NCBI GenBank assembly: GCA_900770335.1
Contig: CAAGKD010000090.1
Span: 1 to 64,000 of the forward strand
Direction of reading: 5' to 3'
Source of the DNA: an uncultured Sutterella sp.
GTDB lineage: Bacteria > Pseudomonadota > Gammaproteobacteria > Burkholderiales > Burkholderiaceae_F
DNA: 64,000 nt
Shown: positions 25,059 to 33,431 of the stretch, in pieces
Numbering within the stretch: position 1 is the stretch's first letter
Layout: the number at the start of each line of letters is the position of its first letter
Program-made: the position numbers and the translations under genes
The notes under the pieces: model-generated
Database searches by the model: none
What the model was told of the DNA's origin: nothing
The model's input: the letters and a program-made list of their open reading frames with translations, nothing else

Positions 25059-26012
25059 TCAGTAGTAGACCGGATGCCGCGCGCGCAACGCCTCGAGCGT
25101 GCGGCGCTCGCGGTCGGCGATCCAGTCGACGAAGACCCGAACGCGCTTCAATTCGCACGCCTCCTCCCGGGCGAAGACGTAGCACTCGAGGGGGTCCCGG
25201 TGCCAGCCGGGCATGAGCTGCGTGATGAGGCCGCTCTCGAGCATCTGCGCGCAGTGGTAGAGCGGCATGTCCGGAACGATGCCGCCGCCCATCGCCACGG
25301 CGCGCTGCGCGGCAAGGAGGCTGTGCACAACCATCCTCTGCCGCCAGCGCAGCGCCTCCTCGCGCGCGCCGCACTTGAGCGTGCGCGTGGCGCTCCTCGT
25401 CGGGCCCGAGAGCAGGATCCCGGTGTGGTGCGCGAGGTCCGTCGGGCAGACGGGCGTGCCGTTGCGCCTGAGGTAAAGGGGCGAGGCGCAGACAACGAAC
25501 GGCATCACGCCGCAGTGCCGCGCGACGATGCCGGGCGGAATCCGCTTCGGGCTGTATCCGACGATCACGTCGATCGCCTCGCCCGCGGGCGTGGTGAAGC
25601 CGTCGGGCACCTGGTTCGAGAGCTCGTAGAGCTCGAGCTGGATCTGCGGGTAGATCGTCTGGAACTCCACTAGGCCGGGAATGATCTCGTAGGGCGCGAT
25701 GCCCGCGTGCGTGGCGACGCGGATGACGCCGGCCAGGCGGTCCCGGTCCCCCTTGAGGTCCGCGAGCATCTTCTCCTGCGCGCCGAGGATGGGCGAGACC
25801 TGCGCGTAGGCGCGCCGGCCGAGCTCGGTGAGCGCCGCCGGCCGCGTGGTCCTCGAGAAGAGCGGCGCGCCCAGGCCGCTCTCTAGCGACTTGAGCGTCC
25901 GGCTCACGGTGCTCGGCTCGACGCCGAGCTTGTCGCAGGCGGCGTTGATGCCGCCCGAGGCGACGATCTCGCAGAAGACGCGCCAGGCGTCGAGGTCATT
26001 GAGTCGGCTCAT
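25059..26012 (-). CDS. LysR-type regulator of the divergent catabolic operon
   Basis: A 317-residue LysR-type regulator. The winged helix (LDAWRVFCEIVASGGINAAC, VEPSTVSRTLKSLESGLGAPLF) occupies the first 65 residues and the effector-binding domain begins near VIRVATHAGIAPYEIIPGLV. It is transcribed away from the dcuC-like operon across a 285-base region with three inverted repeats, the usual arrangement for a LysR protein controlling its neighbour. The effector is unknown; it may be the imported substrate or a breakdown product. Confidence 0.9.
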   Translation of the reverse strand: MSRLNDLDAWRVFCEIVASGGINAACDKLGVEPSTVSRTLKSLESGLGAPLFSRTTRPAALTELGRRAYAQVSPILGAQEKMLADLKGDRDRLAGVIRVATHAGIAPYEIIPGLVEFQTIYPQIQLELYELSNQVPDGFTTPAGEAIDVIVGYSPKRIPPGIVARHCGVMPFVVCASPLYLRRNGTPVCPTDLAHHTGILLSGPTRSATRTLKCGAREEALRWRQRMVVHSLLAAQRAVAMGGGIVPDMPLYHCAQMLESGLITQLMPGWHRDPLECYVFAREEACELKRVRVFVDWIADRERRTLEALRARHPVYY

Positions 26013-26297
26013 CTAGGGTTCTCCCGGATCCGGCAGAAGGCGGGACTTACCCTCTGTCGTTGCGCAACGCGCAATCTATTGTTCCTCCATGTTGCGTCCG
26101 CATGCCCTGCGCCGCAAGGCCCCATCAGGTAAACCCTGATGATCGCGCCCATCTAATTGCGTGGAACGCAATCTTTTCATGCCGATCGTTGCATTCAAAT
26201 GCACCTTGCGCCCTTTGAAAATAGCGGCCGACCCGAAAGGGCGACTTGCGGCGGGACCTCGCCCGCCCGGCCCTCGAATAAAATGGAGAAGCTGGAA
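26013..26297. promoter_or_regulatory. Divergent control region with paired 17-base operators
   Basis: Two similar inverted repeats with 3-base spacers are visible: GTTGCGCAACGCGCAAT (26059-26075) and ATTGCGTGGAACGCAAT (26156-26172). Both fit rTTGCGy-nnn-rCGCAAT and their centres are 97 bases apart. A third, unrelated repeat, CATCAGG-TAAAC-CCTGATG, spans 26123-26141. The arrangement fits LysR recognition and activation sites between the regulator and the dcuC-like gene. Confidence 0.65.
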
Positions 26298-27572
26298 ATG
26301 ACCTGGCAGATCTGGTTTGCCGTCGCCGTCATCATTCTGACGGTCTGGGCGCTCGTGAAGCGCTATGAAACGAGGCTCGTCCTCATCCTCGCGGGCCTTG
26401 CGCTCTGCATCGCCGCCGGCGAGCCCATGAAGGCCTTCCAGGCCTTCATCAAGGGCATGACGAACGTCACGCTCGTTCCCGCGATCTGCGCGGCGATGGG
26501 CTTTGCGGCCGCGGTCTCGGCTGCGAAGTGCGACCAGCACCTCGTCGCGCTGATGTCCGCGCCCCTCAAGAAGCTCGGCGGCCTGCTGATCCCGGCGACG
26601 ACCCTCATCACGTTCGGCATCAACATTGCCATCATGTCCGCCGCGGGCACTGCCGCCACGGCGGGCGCCACGTTCATTCCGCTTCTGCTTCGCGCGGGCA
26701 TCCGCCCGGCTGCGGCCGCCGCGGCCGTGGGCGGCGGAACGATGGCCGGCCTCCTTCTCAACCCGGGCTGCGCGCACGACATCTACGTCGCCGGCATGGC
26801 GAAGATGGACCTCATGGCCTTCATCGGCTGGGCGCTGCCCTTCGTCGTCGGCCTCGTCGTTCTCGCCACGCTCGTCAACTCCGCGCTCGCCCTCGCGCAC
26901 TTCAAGGACCACAAGGCCTCGGCCGAGGAGATCGCCTCCGTCACGGGCGACGCGAAGCCCGCCGAGATCAAGGTGAGCATCCTCAAGGCCTTAGCACCCC
27001 TCGTTCCGCTCGTCATCCTCGTCATCGCCGCGGTCTGGTTCCCGAAGGCCGGCGTCGACGTCGTCTTCGCCATGCTCGCGGGCATCGCCTACATCGCGCT
27101 CGTGACGCTCATGAATCCCGGCGAGCTCTCCAAGGCCTTCTTCAAGGGCATGGGCGCGGGCTACGCGCAGGTGATCGGCCTCATCGTCGCCGCGGGCGTC
27201 TTCTCCGCGGGCCTGCAGGCCTCGGGCGCCGTCGCCGCCTTCATCGACGCGCTCAAGCACACCAACGACCTCGCACGCTGGGGCGCCTCGATCGGCCCGT
27301 TCCTCATGGCCCTCGGCACGGGCTCGGGCGAGGCTGCGATCTGGGCCTTCAATCAGGCGGTCACCCCGTCGGCCGCGAGCTTCGGCATGGAGCCGCACTC
27401 CCTGGGGCTTCTCGCGATCCTCGCCGGCCAGTTCGGCCGAACGGCGAGCCCCCTCGCGGGCGCGATCATCATCGTCGCCGGCATGGCCTCGGCCGACCCG
27501 ATGGCCGTCGCGAAGCGCCTCATCCCGGGCATGACCGTCGCGCTCATCGTCTCCGCGCTCATTCTCGTCTGA
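26298..27572 (+). CDS. DcuC-family anaerobic C4-dicarboxylate carrier
   Basis: A 424-residue polytopic membrane protein with about 12 hydrophobic segments. The C-terminal QFGRTASPLAGAIIIVAGMA and the preceding VAAGVFSAGLQASG and LGTGSGEAAIWAFNQ match the DcuC pattern. DcuC carriers move succinate, fumarate and related C4 acids across the inner membrane, mainly without oxygen. The ATG at 26298 was preferred because GGAG lies correctly ahead of it; an upstream ATG at 26283 would add five residues. It is the first gene of the catabolic operon, so the true substrate may be an N-substituted or cyclic C4 acid. Confidence 0.82.
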   Translation: MTWQIWFAVAVIILTVWALVKRYETRLVLILAGLALCIAAGEPMKAFQAFIKGMTNVTLVPAICAAMGFAAAVSAAKCDQHLVALMSAPLKKLGGLLIPATTLITFGINIAIMSAAGTAATAGATFIPLLLRAGIRPAAAAAAVGGGTMAGLLLNPGCAHDIYVAGMAKMDLMAFIGWALPFVVGLVVLATLVNSALALAHFKDHKASAEEIASVTGDAKPAEIKVSILKALAPLVPLVILVIAAVWFPKAGVDVVFAMLAGIAYIALVTLMNPGELSKAFFKGMGAGYAQVIGLIVAAGVFSAGLQASGAVAAFIDALKHTNDLARWGASIGPFLMALGTGSGEAAIWAFNQAVTPSAASFGMEPHSLGLLAILAGQFGRTASPLAGAIIIVAGMASADPMAVAKRLIPGMTVALIVSALILV

Positions 27573-27596
27573 CCCGCAGCCAAGGAGAGCCGCATC

Positions 27597-29015
27597 ATGC
27601 ATGACCTCATCATCACCGGCGCCACCGTCGTCGACCCCCTCACGGGCTTCATGGGCGAAGCCGACGTCGCCGTCGAGGCGGGCGTCATCACGGAGGTCGC
27701 GCCCGGCCTCTCGGCCGAGCCCGCCCGAAAAGCGCTCGACGCCTCCGGCCTCATCCTTCAGCCCGGCATCATCGACACCCATCTGCACCTCGCGCCCTCG
27801 CCCCTCGGGCAGCGCATGGCCGTCAAGGCGGGCGTCACCACGGCGATCGAGATGGCCGGCCCCGTCGAGAAGGTCCTCGACGACATGGCCTCGGCCGGAT
27901 GCGGCCTCTCCGTGGCGGTTCTCAACGCGATCCTCCCGGGGCGCAGCGTCCCGGACGCGAATCCGTCCAAGGCCGACGTCGACCGCTTCATCGACGCGTC
28001 GCTTGCCGCGGGCGCCTTCGGCGTCAAGCTCCTCGGCGGGCACTATCCGCTCACGCCCGAAGCCTCCGGGCGCCTCGTCGGCCGGGCGGCCGAGCGGGGC
28101 GTGTACATGGCCTGGCATGCGGGCTCGACCGCCGCGGGCTCGAACCTGCGCGGCCTCGAGGAGGCCGTGGCGATCGCCGACGGGCGCCCCTTCCACCTCG
28201 CGCACCTCAACGCCTACTGCCGCGGCGGCGTGCTCGCGGCCGCGCTCGAGTGCGCCCGCGCCGCGGAGCTCCTCGAGGCGCACCCGGAGATCATCACCGA
28301 GAGCTACCTATCGGCGCGAAACGGCTGCCCCCTCGCCTTTAACGGCGACGCGCCGCGCTCGGCGATCGTGCGCATGAACCTCGCCCGCCTCGGGCTCCCC
28401 GAAACACGGGCGGGCGTGAGGAGCGCCGTCTCCGCGGGGATCCTCTCGATCATCCGCGAGGAGAAGGGCGTCCTCGCGCTCAAGACGCGCGCCGAGGGCC
28501 TCGCAGCCCTCGACGAGGCCGAGGCCGCCGGCAGAGCCCCCGACGAGTCCTTCGACGGCGTCAACCCGGCCGTCTCACGAGTCTTCTTCGCGACGCAGAG
28601 GCGCGCTGACGGGACCTTCCTCATCGACGGCATCAGCACGGACGGCGGCGCCATCCCGCGCAACGTCATCGTCGAGTACGGAGAGTCGCTCGTGCGCACG
28701 TCCTGCCTCACGCCCGTCGAGTTCGCCGCGAAGACTTCGCTGCTGCCCGCGCGCATGCTCGGGCTCGAGACGAAGGGCTTCATCGCGCCGGGCGCGGACG
28801 CGGACCTCTCGCTCATCGACCCCGTCGCCCAGAAGGCCGTCCACGCCTTCTCCTCGGGCCGCCCGATTCTCTTCGCGGGCGAGCTCGTCGGCTCGGGCGG
28901 GACGGTCCTGTGCACCGCAAAGGGCGAGGAGGCGGCGCTCCGGCGCGGCCTCTCAGCCCGCGTCCTCGCCGGAGGCGTCCCGAAGCTCGAGCGCAGGTTC
29001 GCCCGCCTGCGCTGA
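27597..29015 (+). CDS. Cyclic amidohydrolase (dihydroorotase/hydantoinase-like)
   Basis: A 472-residue TIM-barrel metallohydrolase. Metal ligands are visible: His62-x-His64 in IIDTHLHL, Lys144 in FGVKLLGGHYP as a candidate carboxylated lysine, His174 in MAWHAGS, His200/His203 in PFHLAHLNAY, and an Asp in GISTDGG. Relatives open cyclic amide rings (dihydroorotate, hydantoins) or deacetylate amino acids. It begins 24 bases after the dcuC-like gene with AAGGAGAG as ribosome-binding site and is probably co-transcribed. Beside a fumarase-superfamily lyase, it could release the lyase substrate. The substrate is not evident from the sequence. Confidence 0.82.
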   Translation: MHDLIITGATVVDPLTGFMGEADVAVEAGVITEVAPGLSAEPARKALDASGLILQPGIIDTHLHLAPSPLGQRMAVKAGVTTAIEMAGPVEKVLDDMASAGCGLSVAVLNAILPGRSVPDANPSKADVDRFIDASLAAGAFGVKLLGGHYPLTPEASGRLVGRAAERGVYMAWHAGSTAAGSNLRGLEEAVAIADGRPFHLAHLNAYCRGGVLAAALECARAAELLEAHPEIITESYLSARNGCPLAFNGDAPRSAIVRMNLARLGLPETRAGVRSAVSAGILSIIREEKGVLALKTRAEGLAALDEAEAAGRAPDESFDGVNPAVSRVFFATQRRADGTFLIDGISTDGGAIPRNVIVEYGESLVRTSCLTPVEFAAKTSLLPARMLGLETKGFIAPGADADLSLIDPVAQKAVHAFSSGRPILFAGELVGSGGTVLCTAKGEEAALRRGLSARVLAGGVPKLERRFARLR

Positions 29016-29031
29016 CCCCCTCCCCCCCCCC
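29016..29031 (+). repeat. Poly-C tract upstream of the porin gene
   Basis: Directly after the amidohydrolase stop is C5-T-C10 (29016-29020 and 29022-29031). Runs of ten identical bases are prone to slippage. It ends 36 bases before the porin start, outside any coding frame, where a length change could alter promoter spacing or leader structure. Confidence 0.75.
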
Positions 29032-29067
29032 TATTCCCCTCACCCCAAAACAAGGATGGAGAACATC

Positions 29068-30249
29068 ATGCAGAAATTCCTCTCCCGCTCCGCCGTCGCG
29101 TCCGCGCTCCTTCTCGCCTTCGGCGCCCAGGCCGCCGACGTGCAGCTCTTCGGCTTCTTCGACCAGGGCGTCGCATACGTCCACGAGGAGCTCAACCGCG
29201 GCATGGCCTCGCCCGCCGGGCAGTCCGCCGCGAACGTGCTCGACGCGAACGGCCTCGTCGCCGACGAGGCGACCCGCTCGAACGTCGCCCTCGGCACGGG
29301 CAACGTGAGCACCTGGGGCCTCAAGGGGTCGGAGAAGCTCACCGACGACCTCACAGTCGCCTTCCACCTCGAGAGCGGATTCCTTCCTGACGACGGCACG
29401 CTCTACGGCGCGGGCTCGCCCCTCTGGGAGCGCGAGTCCTCGCTCGCCCTGAAGTCCGCGCGCTTCGGCGAGCTCAAGTTCGGCCGCATGCCCGCCCTCA
29501 CGACGGGCTCGGGCACGACCGGCATCTTCAACAGCCGCGTCAATCCCTTCGGCGCGGGCTGGGGCAACATGACGGGCGGCTGGAAGTTCGCCGGCGTGCT
29601 CGCCCAGGCGCGCTGGAACAACATGGTCAACTACATCTCGCCCTCCGTGAACGGCTTCAAGGTGCACCTGCAGCACTCGTTCGGCAACAAGAACGACGCC
29701 ACCGAAGGCACCTCCGACGCCGACCGCTGGACCGCCGCGGGCTTCACGTGGCAGGGCGAGCGCTTCTTCCTCGCCGCCGCCGCGGACTGGCTCAAGGCGG
29801 GCTCGAACAACGCCCGCACCGACAAGGACGCCTGGAAGGCGATCGTCGGCGGCAACGTGGCGCTCCCCGCCTTCAAGCTCTACGGCACCGTGCAGTACAT
29901 GAAGAACATCCAGTACATCGGCGGCTACTCGACCAAGGAGTTCGCGCCCCTCGCGCGCTATGGGCAGAAGAGCGAGGGCTTCGAGGCCTGGGCCTTCGCC
30001 ACGGGTGTTGACGTTCCGGTCGCAGGGGGCACCCTCAAGGCCTCCGTCGGCTATGCCTTCGGCGAGAACCAGAACACCGACTCGAACAATGAGTTCACGC
30101 GCTGGAACGCCGGCCTCGGGTACGTCCACCCCCTCTCCAAGCGCACCTCCGTCTACGGCATCACGGGCTTCTTCACCCAGGACGCCGACTGGCAGAAGGA
30201 CGACATCACCGCGCACGAGGTCATCCTCGGCCTGATGCACCGCTGGTGA
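29068..30249 (+). CDS. General porin (Gram-negative trimeric type)
   Basis: A 393-residue precursor. A signal peptide (MQKFLSRSAVASALLLAFGAQ) ends at AQA|ADVQLFGFFDQG, followed by a 16-strand-type barrel of the betaproteobacterial porin family: WGLKGSEKLTDDLTVAFHLE, SLALKSARFGELKFGRM, and a last strand HEVILGLMHRW. The terminal residue is Trp where most porins end in Phe. It would admit small solutes across the outer membrane. The ATG at 29068 has GGAG six bases ahead; an ATG at 29056 would only add four residues. Its place among catabolic genes suggests a role in taking up their substrate. Confidence 0.92.
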   Translation: MQKFLSRSAVASALLLAFGAQAADVQLFGFFDQGVAYVHEELNRGMASPAGQSAANVLDANGLVADEATRSNVALGTGNVSTWGLKGSEKLTDDLTVAFHLESGFLPDDGTLYGAGSPLWERESSLALKSARFGELKFGRMPALTTGSGTTGIFNSRVNPFGAGWGNMTGGWKFAGVLAQARWNNMVNYISPSVNGFKVHLQHSFGNKNDATEGTSDADRWTAAGFTWQGERFFLAAAADWLKAGSNNARTDKDAWKAIVGGNVALPAFKLYGTVQYMKNIQYIGGYSTKEFAPLARYGQKSEGFEAWAFATGVDVPVAGGTLKASVGYAFGENQNTDSNNEFTRWNAGLGYVHPLSKRTSVYGITGFFTQDADWQKDDITAHEVILGLMHRW

Positions 30250-30270
30250 TCCCTTCGATCCGGCCTTTGC

Positions 30271-30298
30271 GCCCGGCTCCCGCGCGCGGGGGCCGGGC
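30271..30298 (+). terminator. GC hairpin between porin and lyase genes
   Basis: GCCCGGC and CCCGC pair with GCGGG and GCCGGGC. There is no T tract, so this may be a partial terminator or an RNA-stabilising structure that makes the porin more abundant than the downstream genes. Confidence 0.5.
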
Positions 30299-30351
30299 GA
30301 CACCGAAAAACGACACGAGAAGAACAGCAAGAGAACAGAGGCAAAACGCAA

Positions 30352-31836
30352 ATGCTTGGCATGCACATGGGAAAGGTCCCGACCGCCGCGGGCAAAGACA
30401 ACGTCGTCGAGCACGACACGCAGTACTGGCTGGAGCGCATCAACCGCGCGTCGGCGATCGCGAACTCCGAGTCCGGACTTCTTGACCGCGCGCTCGCGCG
30501 CCGCATCCTCGATGCGACCGACCGGGTCGCGCGCGAGCGCGACGAGGCCGGCGCCCCACGCGACGAGCTCTACATCACATACGAGCCCAAGGTCCTCACG
30601 GCCGCCGGCATGAAGGCGAGCGTCCTTCACGTGGGCCGCTCGAGCCAGGACATCCTCGCCACGGCCAACGCCGCGATGAACCTCGAGCACCTGCTCTGGG
30701 TCGCCGACGCCGTGCGCGAACTTGTGGCGGCGCTCCTTGAAGCCGCCGACCGCGAGCGCGACGCGATCGTGCCGGCCTACACGAACGGCGTGCAGGCCCA
30801 GCCCACCCTCTGGAGCCACACGCTGCTCGGCGAAGCGGCGGTCTTCGGGCGCGACGCCGAACGGATCCTCGAGTGCCGCTCGCGCTTCAACCGCTCGCCC
30901 ATGGGCTCGTGCGTCCTCAACGGCACCAACTGGCCCCTTCCGAGCGCCCGCATGGCCGAGCTTCTCGGGTTCCCCTCGGTCGCGGAGAACGCTTTTGACG
31001 CGGGCCAGTGCTCGGGCAACGACCTGCCGCTTGAGGCGAGCCAGATCGTCACGTCGCTCATGATCCACGTGACGGCCTTCCTCGCCGACTTCATGCTGCA
31101 GTACTCCGACCCCCGCCCCTGGATCCTCATCGAGAGCGCGAACGGCGTCTACCGCTCGAGCGCGATGCCCCAGAAGCGCAACCCGGGACTCGTCAACGAC
31201 TGCCGGCGCGACGCGGGCATCGTGATGGGCGAGGCGCAGGGCGTGACGATGCGCCTCGCGAACCTCCCGCTCGGCATGCCCGACGTCCGCGACGCGCGCT
31301 CGATGCGCGCGCTTCTCACGGACGCGGCGGTGGTGCTGCGCACGCTCGCCGGGATCGTGCGCTCGCTGCGTGTCAACCATGAGCGCGCCCTTGAGGAAGT
31401 CAACGCCGACTGGACGTGCACGCAGGAGATCGCCGACGAGCTCGTCCGCTCCGGCGGCCTCGACTTCCGCCGCGGCCACCGTTTCGCGAGCGCCTTCGTC
31501 ACCTGGGCCCGCGCGCAGGGCGCGACGCCCGTCACCGTGAAGCTCGCCGACTTCGAGGCCGCGTGGGAGGAGTTCCGCAAGGCCCCCGAGAACGCGGACC
31601 TTCCCGAACGCTTCCCCTTCTCGGCCGAGGAGCTCGCCCGCGCGATCGACCCGCGCGAAATCCTCGCGCATCGCGCGACGCCCGGAAGCGCGAGCCCCGC
31701 GGAGGTCGCGCGCGGCCTCGAGCTCGCACGCGGCCGGCTCGCCGCGCTCGGGAACGCCCTCGCGGCCGCCCGGGACGAATTCGACGCGGGCGAAAGGCGC
31801 CTCGCGGAGGCGCTCGCATCCATCCGCGCCGCCTGA
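30352..31836 (+). CDS. Argininosuccinate-lyase-family enzyme, altered active-site motif
   Basis: A 494-residue member of the fumarase/aspartase superfamily. The mobile-loop signature SSAMPQKRNP (269-278) with its catalytic Ser is intact, and VGRSSQD (95-101) matches the first conserved region. In the second region the usual TH-x-Q-x-AQP has become TNGVQAQP (144-151), so the His normally there is Asn. No argG or other arginine gene is nearby. The enzyme more likely cleaves another N-substituted aspartate or succinate, releasing fumarate, in this transport and hydrolase operon. True arginine biosynthesis cannot be excluded. Confidence 0.8.
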   Translation: MLGMHMGKVPTAAGKDNVVEHDTQYWLERINRASAIANSESGLLDRALARRILDATDRVARERDEAGAPRDELYITYEPKVLTAAGMKASVLHVGRSSQDILATANAAMNLEHLLWVADAVRELVAALLEAADRERDAIVPAYTNGVQAQPTLWSHTLLGEAAVFGRDAERILECRSRFNRSPMGSCVLNGTNWPLPSARMAELLGFPSVAENAFDAGQCSGNDLPLEASQIVTSLMIHVTAFLADFMLQYSDPRPWILIESANGVYRSSAMPQKRNPGLVNDCRRDAGIVMGEAQGVTMRLANLPLGMPDVRDARSMRALLTDAAVVLRTLAGIVRSLRVNHERALEEVNADWTCTQEIADELVRSGGLDFRRGHRFASAFVTWARAQGATPVTVKLADFEAAWEEFRKAPENADLPERFPFSAEELARAIDPREILAHRATPGSASPAEVARGLELARGRLAALGNALAAARDEFDAGERRLAEALASIRAA

Positions 31837-31875
31837 CGGCCTCATCACAACGACGAAACCCAAGGAAATCCGCAC

Positions 31876-33105
31876 ATGAACCTCATGAAGAAGCGCTGGG
31901 CGCTCCTCGCCCTCGCCTGCCTCATCAACCTCTGCGCGGGCTCGATCTACACCTGGTCGGTCCTCGCGCCTCCGATCGCCGAGCGGCTTTCGCTCCTCAC
32001 GGGCGAGACCGTCACGGCGGGCGGAATCGCCGCGGCCTTCGGCCTCGCCAACGGCATCGCTCCGATTCCGATGATTCTGGGCGGCGCCGTCAACGACCGG
32101 TTCGGGCCGCGCCTCGTGATCGCCTTCGGCGGACTTCTCATCGGCGCGGGCTACGCCGCGGCGGGCCTCGTCACGACGCCGCTCGCCCTCATCCTCGGAT
32201 TCGGCCTGCTCTTCGGCCTCGGACTCGGCTTCGTCTACGGCCCGACGGTCAACGCGACGCTCAAGTTCTTCCCGGACCGCCCCGGGCTCGCCGGGGGCCT
32301 TGCGACGGCCTTCTACGGGCTCTCGTCGGTGCTGCTTCCTCCCATCGCGCTCGCGCTCACGGACGCGCAGGGCGTGAGCCGGGCGCTCGTCACGCTCGGG
32401 GGCCTCTTCGCGCTCGTGATCGTGCCCGGGGGGCTTCTCATGATGAAGTGTCCGGAAGGCTTCATCGCGTCCTTTCGCGGTCCGGACGGCGCGAAGACGC
32501 CGCAGCGCGCGTCCTTCGACTGGCGCGGCATGCTGCGCTCGAAGCGCTTTCCGCCGATGGTTGGAATGCTCCTTGCGGGCGCCATCCCGGGCATGATGCT
32601 GCTCTCGCACGGCTGGAGCCTCTCGCGCGAGCTCGCAGGTCTTGACGCGGCGGCCGCCTCGGCGATGGTCTCGGCGCTTGCGCTCGCGAACGTCGCGGGG
32701 CGCCTCGTCGCGGGCGCGGCCTCGGACCGGTTCGGACGGGTCGCCTCCCTTTCGGCCGCGCTCGCCGCGACCGTGGCCGGCTGCGCGCTTCTCTTTCTCG
32801 CGAGCCCCTCGGCGCCTCTCACGTTCTGGTGCGGCATGACGCTCGTCGGCGTCTCCTTCGGCGCCTTCATGGGCATCTATCCGGGCTTCACCGCGGGCGA
32901 GTTCGGCGCCCGCCACAACTCCGTCAACTACGGAATCATGTTCTTCGGCTTCTCTGCGGCGGGCTTCATCGGCCCGGTCGCCATGAACGCGCTCCTCGCG
33001 GGCGGCCTCTCGCCGCAGAGCGTGTGCCTCGCGGCCGGTGCGTTCCCGCTCGCGGGGCTCGCCTGCGCAAGGCTCTTTTGCCTCGCGCGCGCAAGCGGCC
33101 GCTGA
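31876..33105 (+). CDS. OFA-type MFS carrier (oxalate/formate antiporter family)
   Basis: A 409-residue major facilitator with 12 predicted helices. The N-terminus KKRWALLALACLINLCAGSIYTWSV and the motif GGAVNDRFGPRLV fit the oxalate:formate antiporter (OFA) group, whose members exchange small carboxylates. It follows the lyase gene by 39 bases with AAGGAAA as ribosome-binding site, so it is likely the last gene of the operon. It might export a product or import a second substrate form. No clear terminator follows. Confidence 0.83.
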   Translation: MNLMKKRWALLALACLINLCAGSIYTWSVLAPPIAERLSLLTGETVTAGGIAAAFGLANGIAPIPMILGGAVNDRFGPRLVIAFGGLLIGAGYAAAGLVTTPLALILGFGLLFGLGLGFVYGPTVNATLKFFPDRPGLAGGLATAFYGLSSVLLPPIALALTDAQGVSRALVTLGGLFALVIVPGGLLMMKCPEGFIASFRGPDGAKTPQRASFDWRGMLRSKRFPPMVGMLLAGAIPGMMLLSHGWSLSRELAGLDAAAASAMVSALALANVAGRLVAGAASDRFGRVASLSAALAATVAGCALLFLASPSAPLTFWCGMTLVGVSFGAFMGIYPGFTAGEFGARHNSVNYGIMFFGFSAAGFIGPVAMNALLAGGLSPQSVCLAAGAFPLAGLACARLFCLARASGR

Positions 33106-33431
33106 ACCCCCGCGCGCATGCAGTCTCTCTCGTGCCTTCACAGGACTGTCAGAGCCTCCACACTTCGCCGCGAAGCCTGGCGCTTCGCGCCCGTGCGGCC
33201 CCCCTTTCCTCCGTCGATTCCGCCCGCGGAATCGGCGGAGGGCCTTTTCGCATCGGAGGGCGGAAAGCGGGCGAAAGCGAATGTTTCTTGACCGGAGCCG
33301 AACGAAACAGAGCGCTTAAGACATGCGCCCGATTCTTCAAACCGCCCGGGGCGGCTACACTTCGGGCCGAAATGCAAATTTGACCGCACGTCCGCGACCG
33401 CAGGACGCAGCTTCAGGGAAGGAAGAATCAG
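33106..33431. other. Intergenic region after the MFS gene
   Basis: Nothing coding can be supported in these 326 bases. The stretch is locally less GC-rich near 33290-33380. TACACT at 33356-33361 is a weak -10 candidate for the hypothetical gene. No hairpin with a T tract was found. Confidence 0.4.

Noticed and set aside
30352..31836. Naming the lyase argH
   Set aside because: The TH motif is changed to TN, no arginine gene is nearby, and it sits in a transport and hydrolase operon.
28813..33141. A minus-strand open frame of more than 1400 codons opposite the catabolic operon
   Set aside because: It is a high-GC shadow frame: low-complexity Arg/Glu/Ala/His-rich translation, no domain, and it lies opposite four genes with clear family motifs.
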